A DNA stretch of 64,000 bases from Deferribacterales bacterium Deferri_01 (GCA_001603805.1 LUZY01000011.1:151695-215694), one strand, 5' to 3'. Positions 26,344 to 35,516 are shown, numbered from the stretch's first letter. Numbers and translations: made by a program. Notes: generated by a model not told the origin, from the sequence alone.

Positions 26344-26652
26344 ATGGAACAGAAAACCCGTTACGGTGTGGGTGATATTTTCAGGATTTATGACAGAGCG
26401 CTGGAATCCTACAGAAATGTCATTCTTGTCAGGATAATTATTACGGAAGAACACTTTTATCTTCTGAGCATGCACTCTTTCGAGCCGTGGAGCGAAAGGG
26501 TTCTTAGTACAAAAGACATTTTTAAGAAGACTTCACTTACCATAGATGAAGTCAGCTACCTTGCCGACTCAGTGGATATTACATACCTCGGCAACGCTTA
26601 TGAGCTTAAAGATGAGTTTGACAGCATGCTTCTGAATAAGGTTGCAAAGTAA
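26344..26652 (+). CDS. Hypothetical 102-residue cytosolic protein
   Basis: Begins MEQKTRYGVGDIFRIYDRAL after an AGAGGTG ribosome site 5-6 bases upstream. No signal peptide, membrane segment or known motif. The first half looks like a small beta-barrel (IILVRIIITEEHFYLLSMHSF), the second half helical (LTIDEVSYLADSV). I do not recognise the family. It is monocistronic: preceded by a long AT-rich gap and followed by a terminator at 26693-26722. Confidence 0.7.
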   Translation: MEQKTRYGVGDIFRIYDRALESYRNVILVRIIITEEHFYLLSMHSFEPWSERVLSTKDIFKKTSLTIDEVSYLADSVDITYLGNAYELKDEFDSMLLNKVAK

Positions 26653-26692
26653 AAAAAATAAAACAATTTTTTTGAAGAATAAATAGCGGTTA

Positions 26693-26722
26693 AAAAAAGC
26701 TGTCCCATGGGGCGGCTTTTTT
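26693..26722 (+). terminator. Terminator of the 26344 gene
   Basis: GC-rich stem GCTGTCCC/GGGCGGC, flanked by six A on the left and six T on the right. Confidence 0.88.
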
Positions 26723-26735
26723 GTTTTTATGCACA

Positions 26736-26771
26736 AAAAAAGGACTTAGGTACGTACCTAAGTCCTTTTTT
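26736..26771 (-). terminator. 36-bp perfect palindrome, terminator of the tRNA operon
   Basis: Perfect palindrome centred on TACGTA, with core arm GGACTTAGGTAC flanked by six A and six T. It sits 3 bases downstream of the tRNA-Lys 3' end, so it terminates the minus-strand tRNA transcript. Its symmetry allows bidirectional use. Confidence 0.88.
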
Positions 26772-26774
26772 AAA

Positions 26775-26847
26775 TGGGATATGTAGGGCTCGAACCTACG
26801 ACCTACTGATTAAGAGTCAGCTGCTCTACCAACTGAGCTAATATCCC
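26775..26847 (-). tRNA. tRNA-Lys (anticodon CTT)
   Basis: Cloverleaf read on the minus strand: acceptor GGGATAT pairing with ATATCCC, D-arm AGCTCAGTTGGTAGAGC, anticodon loop CTCTTAA (CUU, Lys), T-arm with GGTTCGAGCC, discriminator A. CCA is not encoded. It is the second gene of a two-tRNA unit. Confidence 0.95.
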
Positions 26848-26916
26848 GTAAAAACTCTTCACGTAAATGAAAAAAGGAAACTGTCGTTATAAAAACAGTT
26901 CCCTCTCAACATCTTA

Positions 26917-26989
26917 TGGAGGTAATCGGGATCGAACCGATGACCTCGACACTGCCAGCGTCGCGCTCTCCCAGCTGAGCTATACCCCC
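26917..26989 (-). tRNA. tRNA-Ala (anticodon GGC)
   Basis: Minus-strand cloverleaf: acceptor GGGGGTA pairing with TACCTCC (one G-U), D-arm AGCTCAGCTGGGAGAGC, anticodon loop CTGGCAG (GGC, Ala), T-arm GGTTCGATCC, discriminator A. CCA is not encoded. It is upstream of tRNA-Lys and presumably on the same transcript. Confidence 0.95.
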
Positions 26990-27082
26990 GTTACGAGATT
27001 GGGATTATATTAAATTTTCATGGATTTGCAACAAAAAATATTCCCATGAAGGCAAAAAAACTTTTCAAGCTGCTCTCTGTCC

Positions 27083-28603
27083 TCAGAAATCTTCTCTTGC
27101 TATGCCCAGCTTTTCCATCTTGCTGCGAAGTGTGCTGGGCTTCAGACCCATTATTTCCGCCGCTCCTTTTTTGCCGTTTATGCGCCCGTTGGTGAATTTA
27201 AGCACTCTTCTTATGTAGGATGCTGTATTTTTATCCATTGTTTCCGGCTGATTCTGTTCAGGTAAATGCAGGATTTCAGGTTCAGAGTGTCCGCCTGTTA
27301 TAGAGTCAAATGTGAGAACACCCCCCTTGAAACGGATGATCTCCCGCTCTATAACGTTGGAAAGCTCCCTGATATTGCCGGGCCATGGGTAGGAAGTGAG
27401 CTTATCCAGAGCGCCTATTGCTATGGCGGGCGGTGTGTGAAGACCTATTTCTCTGCTTGTTTTGTTTACAAGGTATCTTGTCAGAGCAGGTATGTCCTCT
27501 CTTCTGCTTCGCAGGGGTGGGATGTTGATTGGGAATACATTAAGCCTGAACCACAGATCTTCCCTGAAAGTTTTTTCTTCCACCATTTTTTCAAGATTTC
27601 TGTGTGTAGCGGCAATTATGCGAATATCCAAAGGGATTTGCTTTGAACCTCCCACACGTTCAAGCTCTTTATGCTGAAGGATTCTAAGCAGGCGTACCTG
27701 AGCCTGAAGGGGCAGTTCACCTATTTCGTCAAGGAAGATTGTTCCCCCGTTTGAGCGTTCAAAACGTCCTCTTTTGATGGCTGACGCACCTGTGAAAGCG
27801 CCTTTTTCATGTCCGAACAGTTCACTGTCAATGAGAGATTCTGGTATAGCTCCGCAGTTTACTTTGATAAAAGGTCCTCCGCCTCGCGGCGAGCCGTAAT
27901 GTATGGCGTTTGCGATAACCTCTTTGCCTGCGCCGGTTTCTCCAAGGAGAAGCACTGTATTATTCAAAGGGGCGACCGAGCGCACCTGCTCCATTACATC
28001 CCGCAACCCGCTTAGGCTTCCTATTATATCGTCCGAAAACTGCGGGCTGAGTTCTTTTTGAAGGAATCTGTTGTCGTCTATTAGTCTGTCTCTGTAGCTG
28101 AGAATTTCCTGATGAGCCAGAAAATTGGCAAGGGCAATTGTAAAAGGCTCAATTATGCTCTCCACAAGCTCAAGGTGGTTTTTATTGTATATTCCGTCAC
28201 CCAGTGAGCGCAGGGCGAGGGAGCCTATTTTCTTTCCGTCTATATGCAGAGGAATAGGCAGAGTGGACTTGCCTTTGTTATTTGTGATTGATGCCATTTT
28301 AACTGTCATCGGGTTGTGGTTTTTTGAATCAGCCAGAAGAGGGTTGAAAAGTGACAGTTGCCATTCCCATATGTCTTTAGGCAGAGGGACAATTTCGTTT
28401 ACTTCCTTTCGGGCGCTTTCCGGTTCGCAGGCGATAAGCCTGAGCGCTCCCATGCTTTCATCAATTGAGCTTAAAAAAAGAAAATCAAGAGGGAGGTATT
28501 CCTTCATATAGTTATAGCAGCTTTTGAGTGCCGCTTTGATATCCAGACTGCTGCATATCCGCAGTGTCACTTCCCTGAAAAATTCATCTTTGCTGATGTT
28601 CAT
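27083..28603 (-). CDS. NorR-like sigma54-dependent activator (GAF-AAA+-Fis)
   Basis: A 506-residue activator. A GAF-like sensor spans about 1-165. The AAA+ core has Walker A GETGAGKEV, the sigma54 loop GAFTGA and Walker B GTIFLDEIGE. The C-terminal helix-turn-helix reads GKKGAAEIMGLKPSTLRSKMEKLGI. The arrangement is that of NorR/FhlA-type regulators, where the GAF domain binds a small effector. Start supported by GAGGATG. It is divergent from an azoreductase/efflux operon that has a near-consensus -24/-12 promoter and repeated GTGTCG sites upstream, so that operon is its likely target. The effector could be a quinone, nitro or azo compound, or reactive nitrogen; the sequence does not say which. 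Confidence 0.9.
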   Translation of the reverse strand: MNISKDEFFREVTLRICSSLDIKAALKSCYNYMKEYLPLDFLFLSSIDESMGALRLIACEPESARKEVNEIVPLPKDIWEWQLSLFNPLLADSKNHNPMTVKMASITNNKGKSTLPIPLHIDGKKIGSLALRSLGDGIYNKNHLELVESIIEPFTIALANFLAHQEILSYRDRLIDDNRFLQKELSPQFSDDIIGSLSGLRDVMEQVRSVAPLNNTVLLLGETGAGKEVIANAIHYGSPRGGGPFIKVNCGAIPESLIDSELFGHEKGAFTGASAIKRGRFERSNGGTIFLDEIGELPLQAQVRLLRILQHKELERVGGSKQIPLDIRIIAATHRNLEKMVEEKTFREDLWFRLNVFPINIPPLRSRREDIPALTRYLVNKTSREIGLHTPPAIAIGALDKLTSYPWPGNIRELSNVIEREIIRFKGGVLTFDSITGGHSEPEILHLPEQNQPETMDKNTASYIRRVLKFTNGRINGKKGAAEIMGLKPSTLRSKMEKLGIAREDF

Positions 28604-28623
28604 AACATCCTCTTTTTCTCTCG

Positions 28624-28679
28624 ATATTTCGACACATTAGCACAGGTGTCGGTATTTAGATAGTAAAGTGTCGCTATTT
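28624..28679. promoter_or_regulatory. Upstream activator sites: GTGTCG repeats
   Basis: Two direct repeats, GTGTCGGTATTT (28646-28657) and GTGTCGCTATTT (28668-28679), are spaced exactly 22 bases apart (two helical turns). An inverted copy, ATATTTCGACAC, lies at 28624-28635. They lie about 85-140 bases upstream of the predicted sigma54 start, where a NorR-like hexamer would bind. Confidence 0.75.
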
Positions 28680-28738
28680 CGTGACTATTTTTCGTCTACC
28701 ACCACCTAATTGCCTGATATCAAAGATTATGTTATTTG

Positions 28739-28754
28739 CGGCACAATGATTGCA
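28739..28754 (+). promoter_or_regulatory. Sigma54 promoter of the azoreductase/efflux operon
   Basis: CGGCACAATGATTGCA matches TGGCACRNNNNTTGCW at every defined position except the first. Predicted start is near 28765, 17 bases before the ATG at 28782, which has its own GGAGG. Confidence 0.88.
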
Positions 28755-28781
28755 TATACAACTCTGTAATGGAGGTATCCT

Positions 28782-29414
28782 ATGGCAACTCTTCTCTATG
28801 TCACATGCAGTATAAAACCAAAAGGAAAGTCCAGAAGCATGATGCTGGGAGACTGGTTTTTAGAGAAATATTCGGAGCTTAATCCGGATGATAGAATAGA
28901 AATAATTGATACCTATAAGGACCCTGTTCAGAAGTTTGACTGCGATGTAATGAATGGAATATGCAGAATGAGGGAAGGGGAGACGCTGGGTTTTCTCTCT
29001 GATAACGAGCAGATCAAAATCGCAAAGATATATGAATCAGCGGATAAATTTGCCGCAGCTGATAAATATGTGTTTGTCACCCCTATGTGGAATCTGGGTT
29101 TTCCGCCTGAGCTTAAAATGTATCTGGATACTGTCTGTATACCGGGGAAAACATTTGTCCACACTGAAAACGGTCCGGCAGGACTTTTAAGGGGAAAAGG
29201 CAGAAGGTGTCTGAGCATACATTCCAGTGGGTGGTACCACCACGGTAAAGAAAGTGATCATTCAGTACCTTACCTTAAATCAATAATGAGTTTTATGGGT
29301 GTGGAAGATTTCAGAACTGTGCTGCTTGAGGGTTTGGATGCAGAACCTCATATGGCAGAAATATATTTCGCAAATGCCATGAAGGCAGCAACAAAAGCGG
29401 CTGCGGAATTTTAG
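28782..29414 (+). CDS. azoR: FMN-dependent NADH-azoreductase / quinone reductase (AzoR family)
   Basis: A 210-residue flavodoxin-like oxidoreductase. The N-terminal FMN-phosphate segment TCSIKPKGKSRSMMLGDWF, the VFVTPMWNLGFPPELKMYLD motif and SIHSSGWYHH are typical of AzoR. Family members reduce quinones and azo or nitro compounds by two electrons with NAD(P)H. It is the first gene of a four-gene operon that continues into a TolC-like protein, EmrA and EmrB. This pairs detoxification with export, under sigma54 control by the divergent NorR-like protein. Confidence 0.87.
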   Translation: MATLLYVTCSIKPKGKSRSMMLGDWFLEKYSELNPDDRIEIIDTYKDPVQKFDCDVMNGICRMREGETLGFLSDNEQIKIAKIYESADKFAAADKYVFVTPMWNLGFPPELKMYLDTVCIPGKTFVHTENGPAGLLRGKGRRCLSIHSSGWYHHGKESDHSVPYLKSIMSFMGVEDFRTVLLEGLDAEPHMAEIYFANAMKAATKAAAEF

Positions 29415-29427
29415 GAGAAATAGAATT

Positions 29428-30861
29428 ATGATAAAAAACATCAAAGGATTTCATGTACCTGCACTCGTACTGATGCTTATGCTCTTGGGCGGATGTGCCG
29501 GATACAAAGGAATCAGCACCTCTTCAAACATCAATGATGCTCCTGAACTACCGGGAATTTCATCGGAGAAAGGTATATGGCCGGATGAAAAATGGTGGGA
29601 GAAATATAACGACTCTCAGCTTAACAGACTGGTGGAAGAAACTCTGAATAATAACCCCACTCTTGGTGAAGCACAGGCGAGAATAAGGGAAGCCCGTGCC
29701 GCTGCGGGCATTGTGGATTCTGACAGATTTATTCAAGTAAACCTCGGAGCTGAGAGTATGTTTCAGAGGTTTACAGGCAACGGAAGCGTTTCGCCCGAAT
29801 TTGCTGAAAAGACAGACACGGTGAACAGTCTGAAGCTTAATGCCGCATATGAGTTTGATCTCTGGGGAAAAAACAAAGCTGATTATGCAGCAGCGATGGG
29901 TATGGTGAAAGTTGCTGAAATAGACGCAGAAACTGCAAGACTTGCCCTCGCAGCAGAGGTTGTGCAGTCATACCTGCATCTGGACCTTGTTTGCCGTCAG
30001 GAGGCAATAAGCGTTGAGATACTTGGTATCAGCGAACGGCTGACAGAACTCAGATCAAAGAGATACGCCGCCGGACTCGACTCCGAGCAGAGGGTAAAGT
30101 ATTCGCAGAGGGATTCAGCCGCTGTTAAGGCAGACATCAGGGCATTGCAGGAGACTCAGGCTCTGCTGAAAAATAAACTGGGTGCCTTAACAGGAAAAGG
30201 ACCTGCTGCAAGCGTTGATATTCATGCACCGGCAGTGTCCTATGACAAGGGTTTTTCTCTTCCTGCTTTTCTGCCTGTTGAGTTGATAGCAAGGAGACCG
30301 GATATAGCGGCACAGAAATGGCGCATTGAAGCTATGGAGAAGCGGATAGAATCAGCGAAGACCGATTTTTACCCGAATCTGAACCTGAATTCTTTTGCGG
30401 GTTTTGACTCAATAGGGCTGGAAAACCTGCTTAACAGGGGTAGCGGTGTGTTCGGCATAGGTCCGGCAATAACCCTTCCTCTGTTTAACGGAGGCAGACT
30501 TAAGAGCAGTCTGGCGGCAAGAAATGCAGAGTATGACACTGCTGTTGAAAGGTATAACACTCTTATAATAAACGCCGTGCAGGAAATAGCAGACTCAATT
30601 GCCTCGTGGAAATCCGCAGAAAGCAGGATCAGTGAATATGAGAATATTACTGAGAAACTGGCAGAAATCAAAAAACTTGCGGAAATAAATTATAAAGGCG
30701 GACTTTCCAGCAATATCCCCGTGCTGGAAGCGGAGAGCGGGCTGCTGGCGGAAATGCTTTTTATGGAAAATATAAAAATACAGAAGGCTAATGCCGGTGT
30801 TGCTCTGATTACTGCTTTAGGCGGTGGTCTGACTCCTGCTGTACCTTCTGAAAACAAATAA
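29428..30861 (+). CDS. Outer-membrane efflux lipoprotein (NodT/OprM-type TolC family)
   Basis: 477 residues. A signal with lipobox LGGC (Cys23) gives an acylated outer-membrane channel. Two OEP repeats are visible, each with long coiled-coil helices: WWEKYNDSQLNRLVEETLNNNPTL in the first half, and ELIARRPDIAAQKWRIEAMEKRI followed by GIGPAITLPLFNGGRL in the second. This is the standard NodT signature. It completes the tripartite pump with the EmrA/EmrB pair downstream (12-base gap). Confidence 0.9.
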   Translation: MIKNIKGFHVPALVLMLMLLGGCAGYKGISTSSNINDAPELPGISSEKGIWPDEKWWEKYNDSQLNRLVEETLNNNPTLGEAQARIREARAAAGIVDSDRFIQVNLGAESMFQRFTGNGSVSPEFAEKTDTVNSLKLNAAYEFDLWGKNKADYAAAMGMVKVAEIDAETARLALAAEVVQSYLHLDLVCRQEAISVEILGISERLTELRSKRYAAGLDSEQRVKYSQRDSAAVKADIRALQETQALLKNKLGALTGKGPAASVDIHAPAVSYDKGFSLPAFLPVELIARRPDIAAQKWRIEAMEKRIESAKTDFYPNLNLNSFAGFDSIGLENLLNRGSGVFGIGPAITLPLFNGGRLKSSLAARNAEYDTAVERYNTLIINAVQEIADSIASWKSAESRISEYENITEKLAEIKKLAEINYKGGLSSNIPVLEAESGLLAEMLFMENIKIQKANAGVALITALGGGLTPAVPSENK

Positions 30862-30879
30862 ACAAAACAGGTAATGATT

Positions 30880-32028
30880 ATGGAAAAAACAGAAAAAAGT
30901 ACATCAAACGGCAAAAGAACAAAAATGCTCATAATATTCACAATGGTTTTTCTGCTCATTGGGGGAGGATACGGTGTGTATTGGGCAATTGTGGCAAGAT
31001 ATATTGAAAAAACAGACAACGCTTATGTTGCGGGAAATATTGTTCAGATAACTCCGCTGACTTCAGGAAAAGTCATCTCTGTTGAGGTGAATGACACTGA
31101 CTATGTGGCAGAAGGCACAGTGCTTGCGAAGCTTGACAAGGCTGACGCTGAAATCTCCCTGAGAGAGGCCGAAGCGGTTCTGGCACAGACAGTTCGTCAG
31201 GTGACAACGCTTTATACTAATGACGGCGCTTTAAAGTCCGTGGTTGCCCAGCGTGAGACAGATTTAAGAAAAGCGGAGAAAGACCTCAGCAGGCGTCAGA
31301 GTCTCGCCGGAACCGGTGCGATATCCAATGAAGAGATAGAACACGCTAAAGATGCTGTCGCATCTGCGAGGAAGGCTCTTCTCACTGCGAAAGAACAGAT
31401 GAAGGTTAACAGAAACCTGATCGAGAATACAGACCCTGATAAGCATCCGGAAGTGGAAAAGGCTGCAGCACGTCTCCGTGAAGCGCATCTGGCATGGGAG
31501 AGAACAGTAATAAAAGCGCCTGTATCCGGCTATATAGCAAAAAGGAATGTTCAGCTTGGTCAGTGGGTTAATACCGGTGAGCCGCTGATGGCGCTTGTAC
31601 CTCTGGATCAGGTTTGGGTTGATGCCAACTTTAAGGAAACTCAGCTCAGGAATATGCGTATTGGTCAGCATGTGGAGCTGGTAAGCGATATGCTGGGCAG
31701 CAGGGTGAAATATCACGGAACTATAGAAGGTTTTTCAGCGGGAACAGGTGCTGTCTTCTCCCTCATACCCGCACAGAACGCCACAGGCAACTGGATAAAG
31801 GTTGTTCAGAGGCTTGCAGTGAGAATCACTCTGGATAAAGAACAGCTCGCGGACAACCCGCTTCAGATAGGTCTCTCCATGGAAGCAGAGGTAAATACGG
31901 AAAATCTGGGCGGCAAGAGACTGACAGGGACAGAAACGGAACATTCCGGTAATTCTGATACACAGACCGAAGAGGACATAAGCAGCGTCATAGGGCGGAT
32001 TATAACGGCAAATACGGACAGACAGTAG
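30880..32028 (+). CDS. emrA: Periplasmic adaptor of the EmrA/HlyD type
   Basis: About 382 residues. A single N-terminal membrane helix (MLIIFTMVFLLIGGGYGVYW) is followed by a lipoyl/barrel-sandwich half (IVQITPLTSGKVISVEVND), a coiled-coil hairpin (about 95-200), the second lipoyl half (KAPVSGYIAKRNVQLGQWV) and a beta-barrel (VDANFKETQLRNM). The latter motif is diagnostic of EmrA. I prefer the second ATG (30880), which is 9 bases from AGG; the first (30874) is only 3 bases from it. It links the DHA2 pump to the outer-membrane channel. Confidence 0.9.
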   Translation: MEKTEKSTSNGKRTKMLIIFTMVFLLIGGGYGVYWAIVARYIEKTDNAYVAGNIVQITPLTSGKVISVEVNDTDYVAEGTVLAKLDKADAEISLREAEAVLAQTVRQVTTLYTNDGALKSVVAQRETDLRKAEKDLSRRQSLAGTGAISNEEIEHAKDAVASARKALLTAKEQMKVNRNLIENTDPDKHPEVEKAAARLREAHLAWERTVIKAPVSGYIAKRNVQLGQWVNTGEPLMALVPLDQVWVDANFKETQLRNMRIGQHVELVSDMLGSRVKYHGTIEGFSAGTGAVFSLIPAQNATGNWIKVVQRLAVRITLDKEQLADNPLQIGLSMEAEVNTENLGGKRLTGTETEHSGNSDTQTEEDISSVIGRIITANTDRQ

Positions 32029-32046
32029 TCTGCCGGAGGTTAAAAT

Positions 32047-33597
32047 ATGCAGAATAACACAGTTCAGCAGCATATTCCTTATACGGGTATGCGTCTGTTT
32101 CTTGCCACGGCTTCCCTTGGTCTTGCCACCTTCATGCAGGTTCTGGATACAACAATAGCCAATGTGTCTATCCCCGCAATATCAGGTGATCTGGGGGTGA
32201 GTACCACTCAGGGAACGTGGGTTATTACATCATTTGCCGTTTCCAACGCTGTGGCTGTTCCGCTCACAGGGTGGCTTACAAGGCGCATAGGGCAGATGAA
32301 GCTGTTCCTCGGAGCGCTTCTGCTTTTTGTTATTTCATCATTTCTCTGCGGAATTTCGTGGAACATTGAAATGCTCATTGGCTTCAGAATCATGCAGGGT
32401 TTTGTGGCAGGTCCTATGATTCCCCTTTCAATGTCGCTTCTGCTCCAGTGCTTCCCCAGAGAAAGGGCGGGGATGGCGCTTGCACTCTGGTCCATGACGG
32501 TGACTGTTGCACCCATCGCCGGGCCCATTCTCGGCGGCTGGCTCACCGATAACGTTTCATGGCCGTGGATATTTTATATAAATATTCCCATAGGGATAGC
32601 TTCGGCAGCACTTACATGGGCAGTGATGAGGGAAAAAGAGACTCAGGCAGTGAAGCTCCCTGTTGATAAGGTGGGGCTTATTCTTCTCGCCGTGTGGGTG
32701 GGTTGTTTCCAGATTATGCTTGATAAGGGTAAAGAACTTGACTGGTTCAGTTCTCCTGCAATCATTGCTCTGCTGGTAATAAGCATAATAGCTTTTACAT
32801 ACTTCATGATATGGGAGCTGACGGAGAAACATCCTATAATAGATTTAAGCCTTTTTAAGAACAGAAATTTCTCATCTGCGACCCTGACATTAAGCCTCGG
32901 TTACGGTGTGTTTTTCACAAATATAGTGCTTACTCCGCTCTGGCTTCAGACGAACATGGGTTACACAGCCACATGGGCAGGGCTTGTTACTGCGCCGTTC
33001 GGTCTGTTCGCCATAATTCTTTCGCCTGTTATAGGCAGAAATATGAACAGGGTGGATCCCAGATTATTTGTAACAGGAGCTTTCATATTTTTTGCATATG
33101 CTTTTTATATGAGATCAGGCTTTTCCACCTCAGTGGATGCACGGACAGTGGCGCTGAATCATCTTATTCAGGGCATAGGCATGGCAGCTTTTATGGCTCC
33201 TCTTAATGCAATAGCTGTTTCGGGGCTTACGCCGGACAGAATAGCATCAGCATCAGGACTCATGAACTTTGCCAGAATAATGCTTGGCGCTTTCGGTGCG
33301 TCCATCGGGACTACTGTGTGGGAAAACAGGGCGGCTATGCACCACTCTAATATAGCTGAAAGGATAACTCCCTACACCGATGCGGTGAAGATACCTCTTC
33401 ACAGGCTTTCAGAAGCTGGGATCAACACTGATACCGCTGTGGGGATAATAAACTCAGAAGTTACCAGGCAGTCGTTCATGCTGTCTGTTGCGGAGATATA
33501 TAAAATATCTGCATTTCTGTTTATCGTTCTGATAGGTGTGGTCTGGTTTGCCAGACCAAAGAAAATGCAAGCGAAAGCACCCGCAGCAGGACACTAA
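32047..33597 (+). CDS. emrB: DHA2-family (EmrB/QacA) drug:H+ antiporter
   Basis: A 516-residue, 14-helix MFS pump. Motif A-like GWLTRRIGQMKLFLG follows helix 2. The family opening TFMQVLDTTIANVSIPAISGD is motif D1. WRIMQGF-type motif B appears as GFRIMQGFVAGPMIPLS, and motif C as APIAGPILGGWLTD. Start supported by GGAGG. It works with EmrA and the NodT protein to expel hydrophobic compounds. It ends 17 bases from the convergent ABC ATPase stop. Confidence 0.93.
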   Translation: MQNNTVQQHIPYTGMRLFLATASLGLATFMQVLDTTIANVSIPAISGDLGVSTTQGTWVITSFAVSNAVAVPLTGWLTRRIGQMKLFLGALLLFVISSFLCGISWNIEMLIGFRIMQGFVAGPMIPLSMSLLLQCFPRERAGMALALWSMTVTVAPIAGPILGGWLTDNVSWPWIFYINIPIGIASAALTWAVMREKETQAVKLPVDKVGLILLAVWVGCFQIMLDKGKELDWFSSPAIIALLVISIIAFTYFMIWELTEKHPIIDLSLFKNRNFSSATLTLSLGYGVFFTNIVLTPLWLQTNMGYTATWAGLVTAPFGLFAIILSPVIGRNMNRVDPRLFVTGAFIFFAYAFYMRSGFSTSVDARTVALNHLIQGIGMAAFMAPLNAIAVSGLTPDRIASASGLMNFARIMLGAFGASIGTTVWENRAAMHHSNIAERITPYTDAVKIPLHRLSEAGINTDTAVGIINSEVTRQSFMLSVAEIYKISAFLFIVLIGVVWFARPKKMQAKAPAAGH

Positions 33598-33614
33598 GGC
33601 TCACAGGGCGGGCA

Positions 33615-34280
33615 TCAGCCCAGAAGCCCGTCCAGAACCTTTATCTCCCGCCTGGCGTATGCTGCCGTGGCGGGGTCATGGGTTACTACTATTATATTTT
33701 TCCCGCCATTGTTCAGCTCTGTTATCAGCTCCATTATGGATGCGGATGTTTCGCTGTCGAGCTGTCCGGTGGGTTCATCTGCAAGGATTATCTGCGGGTC
33801 GCTTATTAATGCACGGGCTATGGCTACTCGCTGCTGCTGACCGCCGGAAAGCTGGTTAGGACGGTTTTTTCTTTTATCTGCAAGCCCAACCCTGTCCAGA
33901 AGTTCCAAGGCTCTTTTTTCCATCATCTTCATGCTTTCTCCGCTGTAATAGGCTGGCAGAAGCACATTTTCAAAAACATTTGCGTGCTGGATGAGGTGGA
34001 AACTCTGGAAAACAAAGCCCACTGTGCGGTTGCGTATATGAGAGAGGGCGTCATCGTCAAGCCCTGCCACATCCTCGCCGTTCAGCAGATACTGACCGGA
34101 GGAAGGGGAATCAAGGAGACCGAGAATGTTCATAAGAGTGGTTTTCCCTGAACCTGAAGGGCCTGTGACGGCGATGAACTCTCCTTTTTCGATCTCAAGG
34201 CTTATTCCTTTAAGCACCTCAAGTTCCAGCCCTTCCAGAATGTATTTCTTGCGTATATCAACAAGTTTTGCCAGTGCCAT
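33615..34280 (-). CDS. ABC transporter ATPase, MacB/LolD type
   Basis: A 221-residue ATPase: Walker A GPSGSGKTT, the LolD/MacB-type loop GFVFQSFHLI, signature LSGGQQQR, Walker B ILADEPTGQLDSETS, and H-loop VTHDP. It starts 3 bases after the MacA-like gene. No FtsX/MacB permease follows; the next gene is on the other strand. The partner permease must be encoded elsewhere or has been lost. Confidence 0.9.
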   Translation of the reverse strand: MALAKLVDIRKKYILEGLELEVLKGISLEIEKGEFIAVTGPSGSGKTTLMNILGLLDSPSSGQYLLNGEDVAGLDDDALSHIRNRTVGFVFQSFHLIQHANVFENVLLPAYYSGESMKMMEKRALELLDRVGLADKRKNRPNQLSGGQQQRVAIARALISDPQIILADEPTGQLDSETSASIMELITELNNGGKNIIVVTHDPATAAYARREIKVLDGLLG

Positions 34281-34283
34281 TAA

Positions 34284-35516
34284 CTAAAACCCCTGTCTTT
34301 TTTCAGGAAGTATTATCTTAAGGGCAACCTCGTCGCCTTCGTTCAGTCCTTCTGTAATCTCTGTATTATTTTCGTCTTTAACGCCTGTTTTAACACTTAC
34401 ACGTTCAGTCGGATTCTTTTTATCTCCGGTGATTTTGTAGACAACACTTTCGGCTCCGTCCCACTTGACGGCACCGTTTTTTACGGCGAGAACATTCTCT
34501 TTCACTTCCTTGACTATGCGGACATGGGTGGTCATGTCTGTTTTAAGGAGAAGAGCATCTTCCGGCGTTATGCTTATCACAGCAGTGTAATAAACTATTC
34601 CTTCCTTGGTTTCGGGCTCAAGATATATCCGGCTTATTTTGCCCTCAAATCTTTTTTTGGGGTATGTGTCCACAGTGTAGAAAACATTCATGCCTTCGGA
34701 GATTTTTCCTATATCTGTTTCGTCCACGTAGATCCACATCTCAAGCTTTTCCGGCTGAAGGATCGTTATCAGGTTTGCCACCTGCAATCCTGCTACTATG
34801 GTTTCACCCTCGTCAGCGGCAACCTGTGTCACAACACCGGATATGGGAGCGTGTATTTCATAATAGGATCTTTGTACGAGAAGCTCCTGTAACCTGCCTT
34901 CCGTTTCTTTGATCTGGTTTTCCAAAACCTGAACATCATTGACATGAGACGTTTTTATTTTGATTAATTCGGTCTTTGCGCTCTCAAGTTCCGCTTCGGC
35001 AAGTCGAAGCTCATGGAGAGACTGATCAAGCTTTTCGTCCGTGGAGGCATCCTGATCATAAAGTTTTTTCTGCCTGCCATAATTGCGCTGTGTCAGATGC
35101 AGATCCGCTTCCCGCTTCTCTATGTTTTTCTGCTGGAGATCAATATTCACAGGGAAAAGGTTTATCTCTTTTTCAAGGGTGGCTTTCATGGTTTTCAGAG
35201 TGATGCGCATTGTTTCTATGTTCCGCTCAATTTCACGGCTGTCAATCTTAGCAATAAGCTGCCCCTGTTCCACCTTATCTCCAACCTTAACTGGCATAGA
35301 GCTGATAAGCCCAGTGGCTCTGGCGCCGATCTCAATTTTCGCTCCCACCACAGGTTTGACTATACCTGTTGCCAGAAGCTGATCCTGTATTGTTGCTTTC
35401 TCTGTTTTTACTGTCTCAAGTATCTGAATTTTGCTTCCGCCCTGCTTGGAGAAAAAAGCAAAGGCTCCCGCTCCAAGCAGTGTACAGGCAAGAATAATAG
35501 CAAAAGTTTTTTTCAT
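34284..35516 (-). CDS. MacA-like periplasmic adaptor protein
   Basis: 410 residues from the ATG at 35516 (GAGG 11 bases upstream). An N-terminal helix or signal (MKKTFAIILACTLLGAGAFAFF) is followed by a lipoyl half (GIVKPVVGAKIEIGARATGLI), a long coiled coil (about 95-200), the second lipoyl half (EIHAPISGVVTQVAADEGETIV), and a beta-barrel and membrane-proximal domain. This is the MacA/ABC-type adaptor form. It pairs with the downstream ATPase, but the permease is missing. Confidence 0.88.
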   Translation of the reverse strand: MKKTFAIILACTLLGAGAFAFFSKQGGSKIQILETVKTEKATIQDQLLATGIVKPVVGAKIEIGARATGLISSMPVKVGDKVEQGQLIAKIDSREIERNIETMRITLKTMKATLEKEINLFPVNIDLQQKNIEKREADLHLTQRNYGRQKKLYDQDASTDEKLDQSLHELRLAEAELESAKTELIKIKTSHVNDVQVLENQIKETEGRLQELLVQRSYYEIHAPISGVVTQVAADEGETIVAGLQVANLITILQPEKLEMWIYVDETDIGKISEGMNVFYTVDTYPKKRFEGKISRIYLEPETKEGIVYYTAVISITPEDALLLKTDMTTHVRIVKEVKENVLAVKNGAVKWDGAESVVYKITGDKKNPTERVSVKTGVKDENNTEITEGLNEGDEVALKIILPEKRQGF

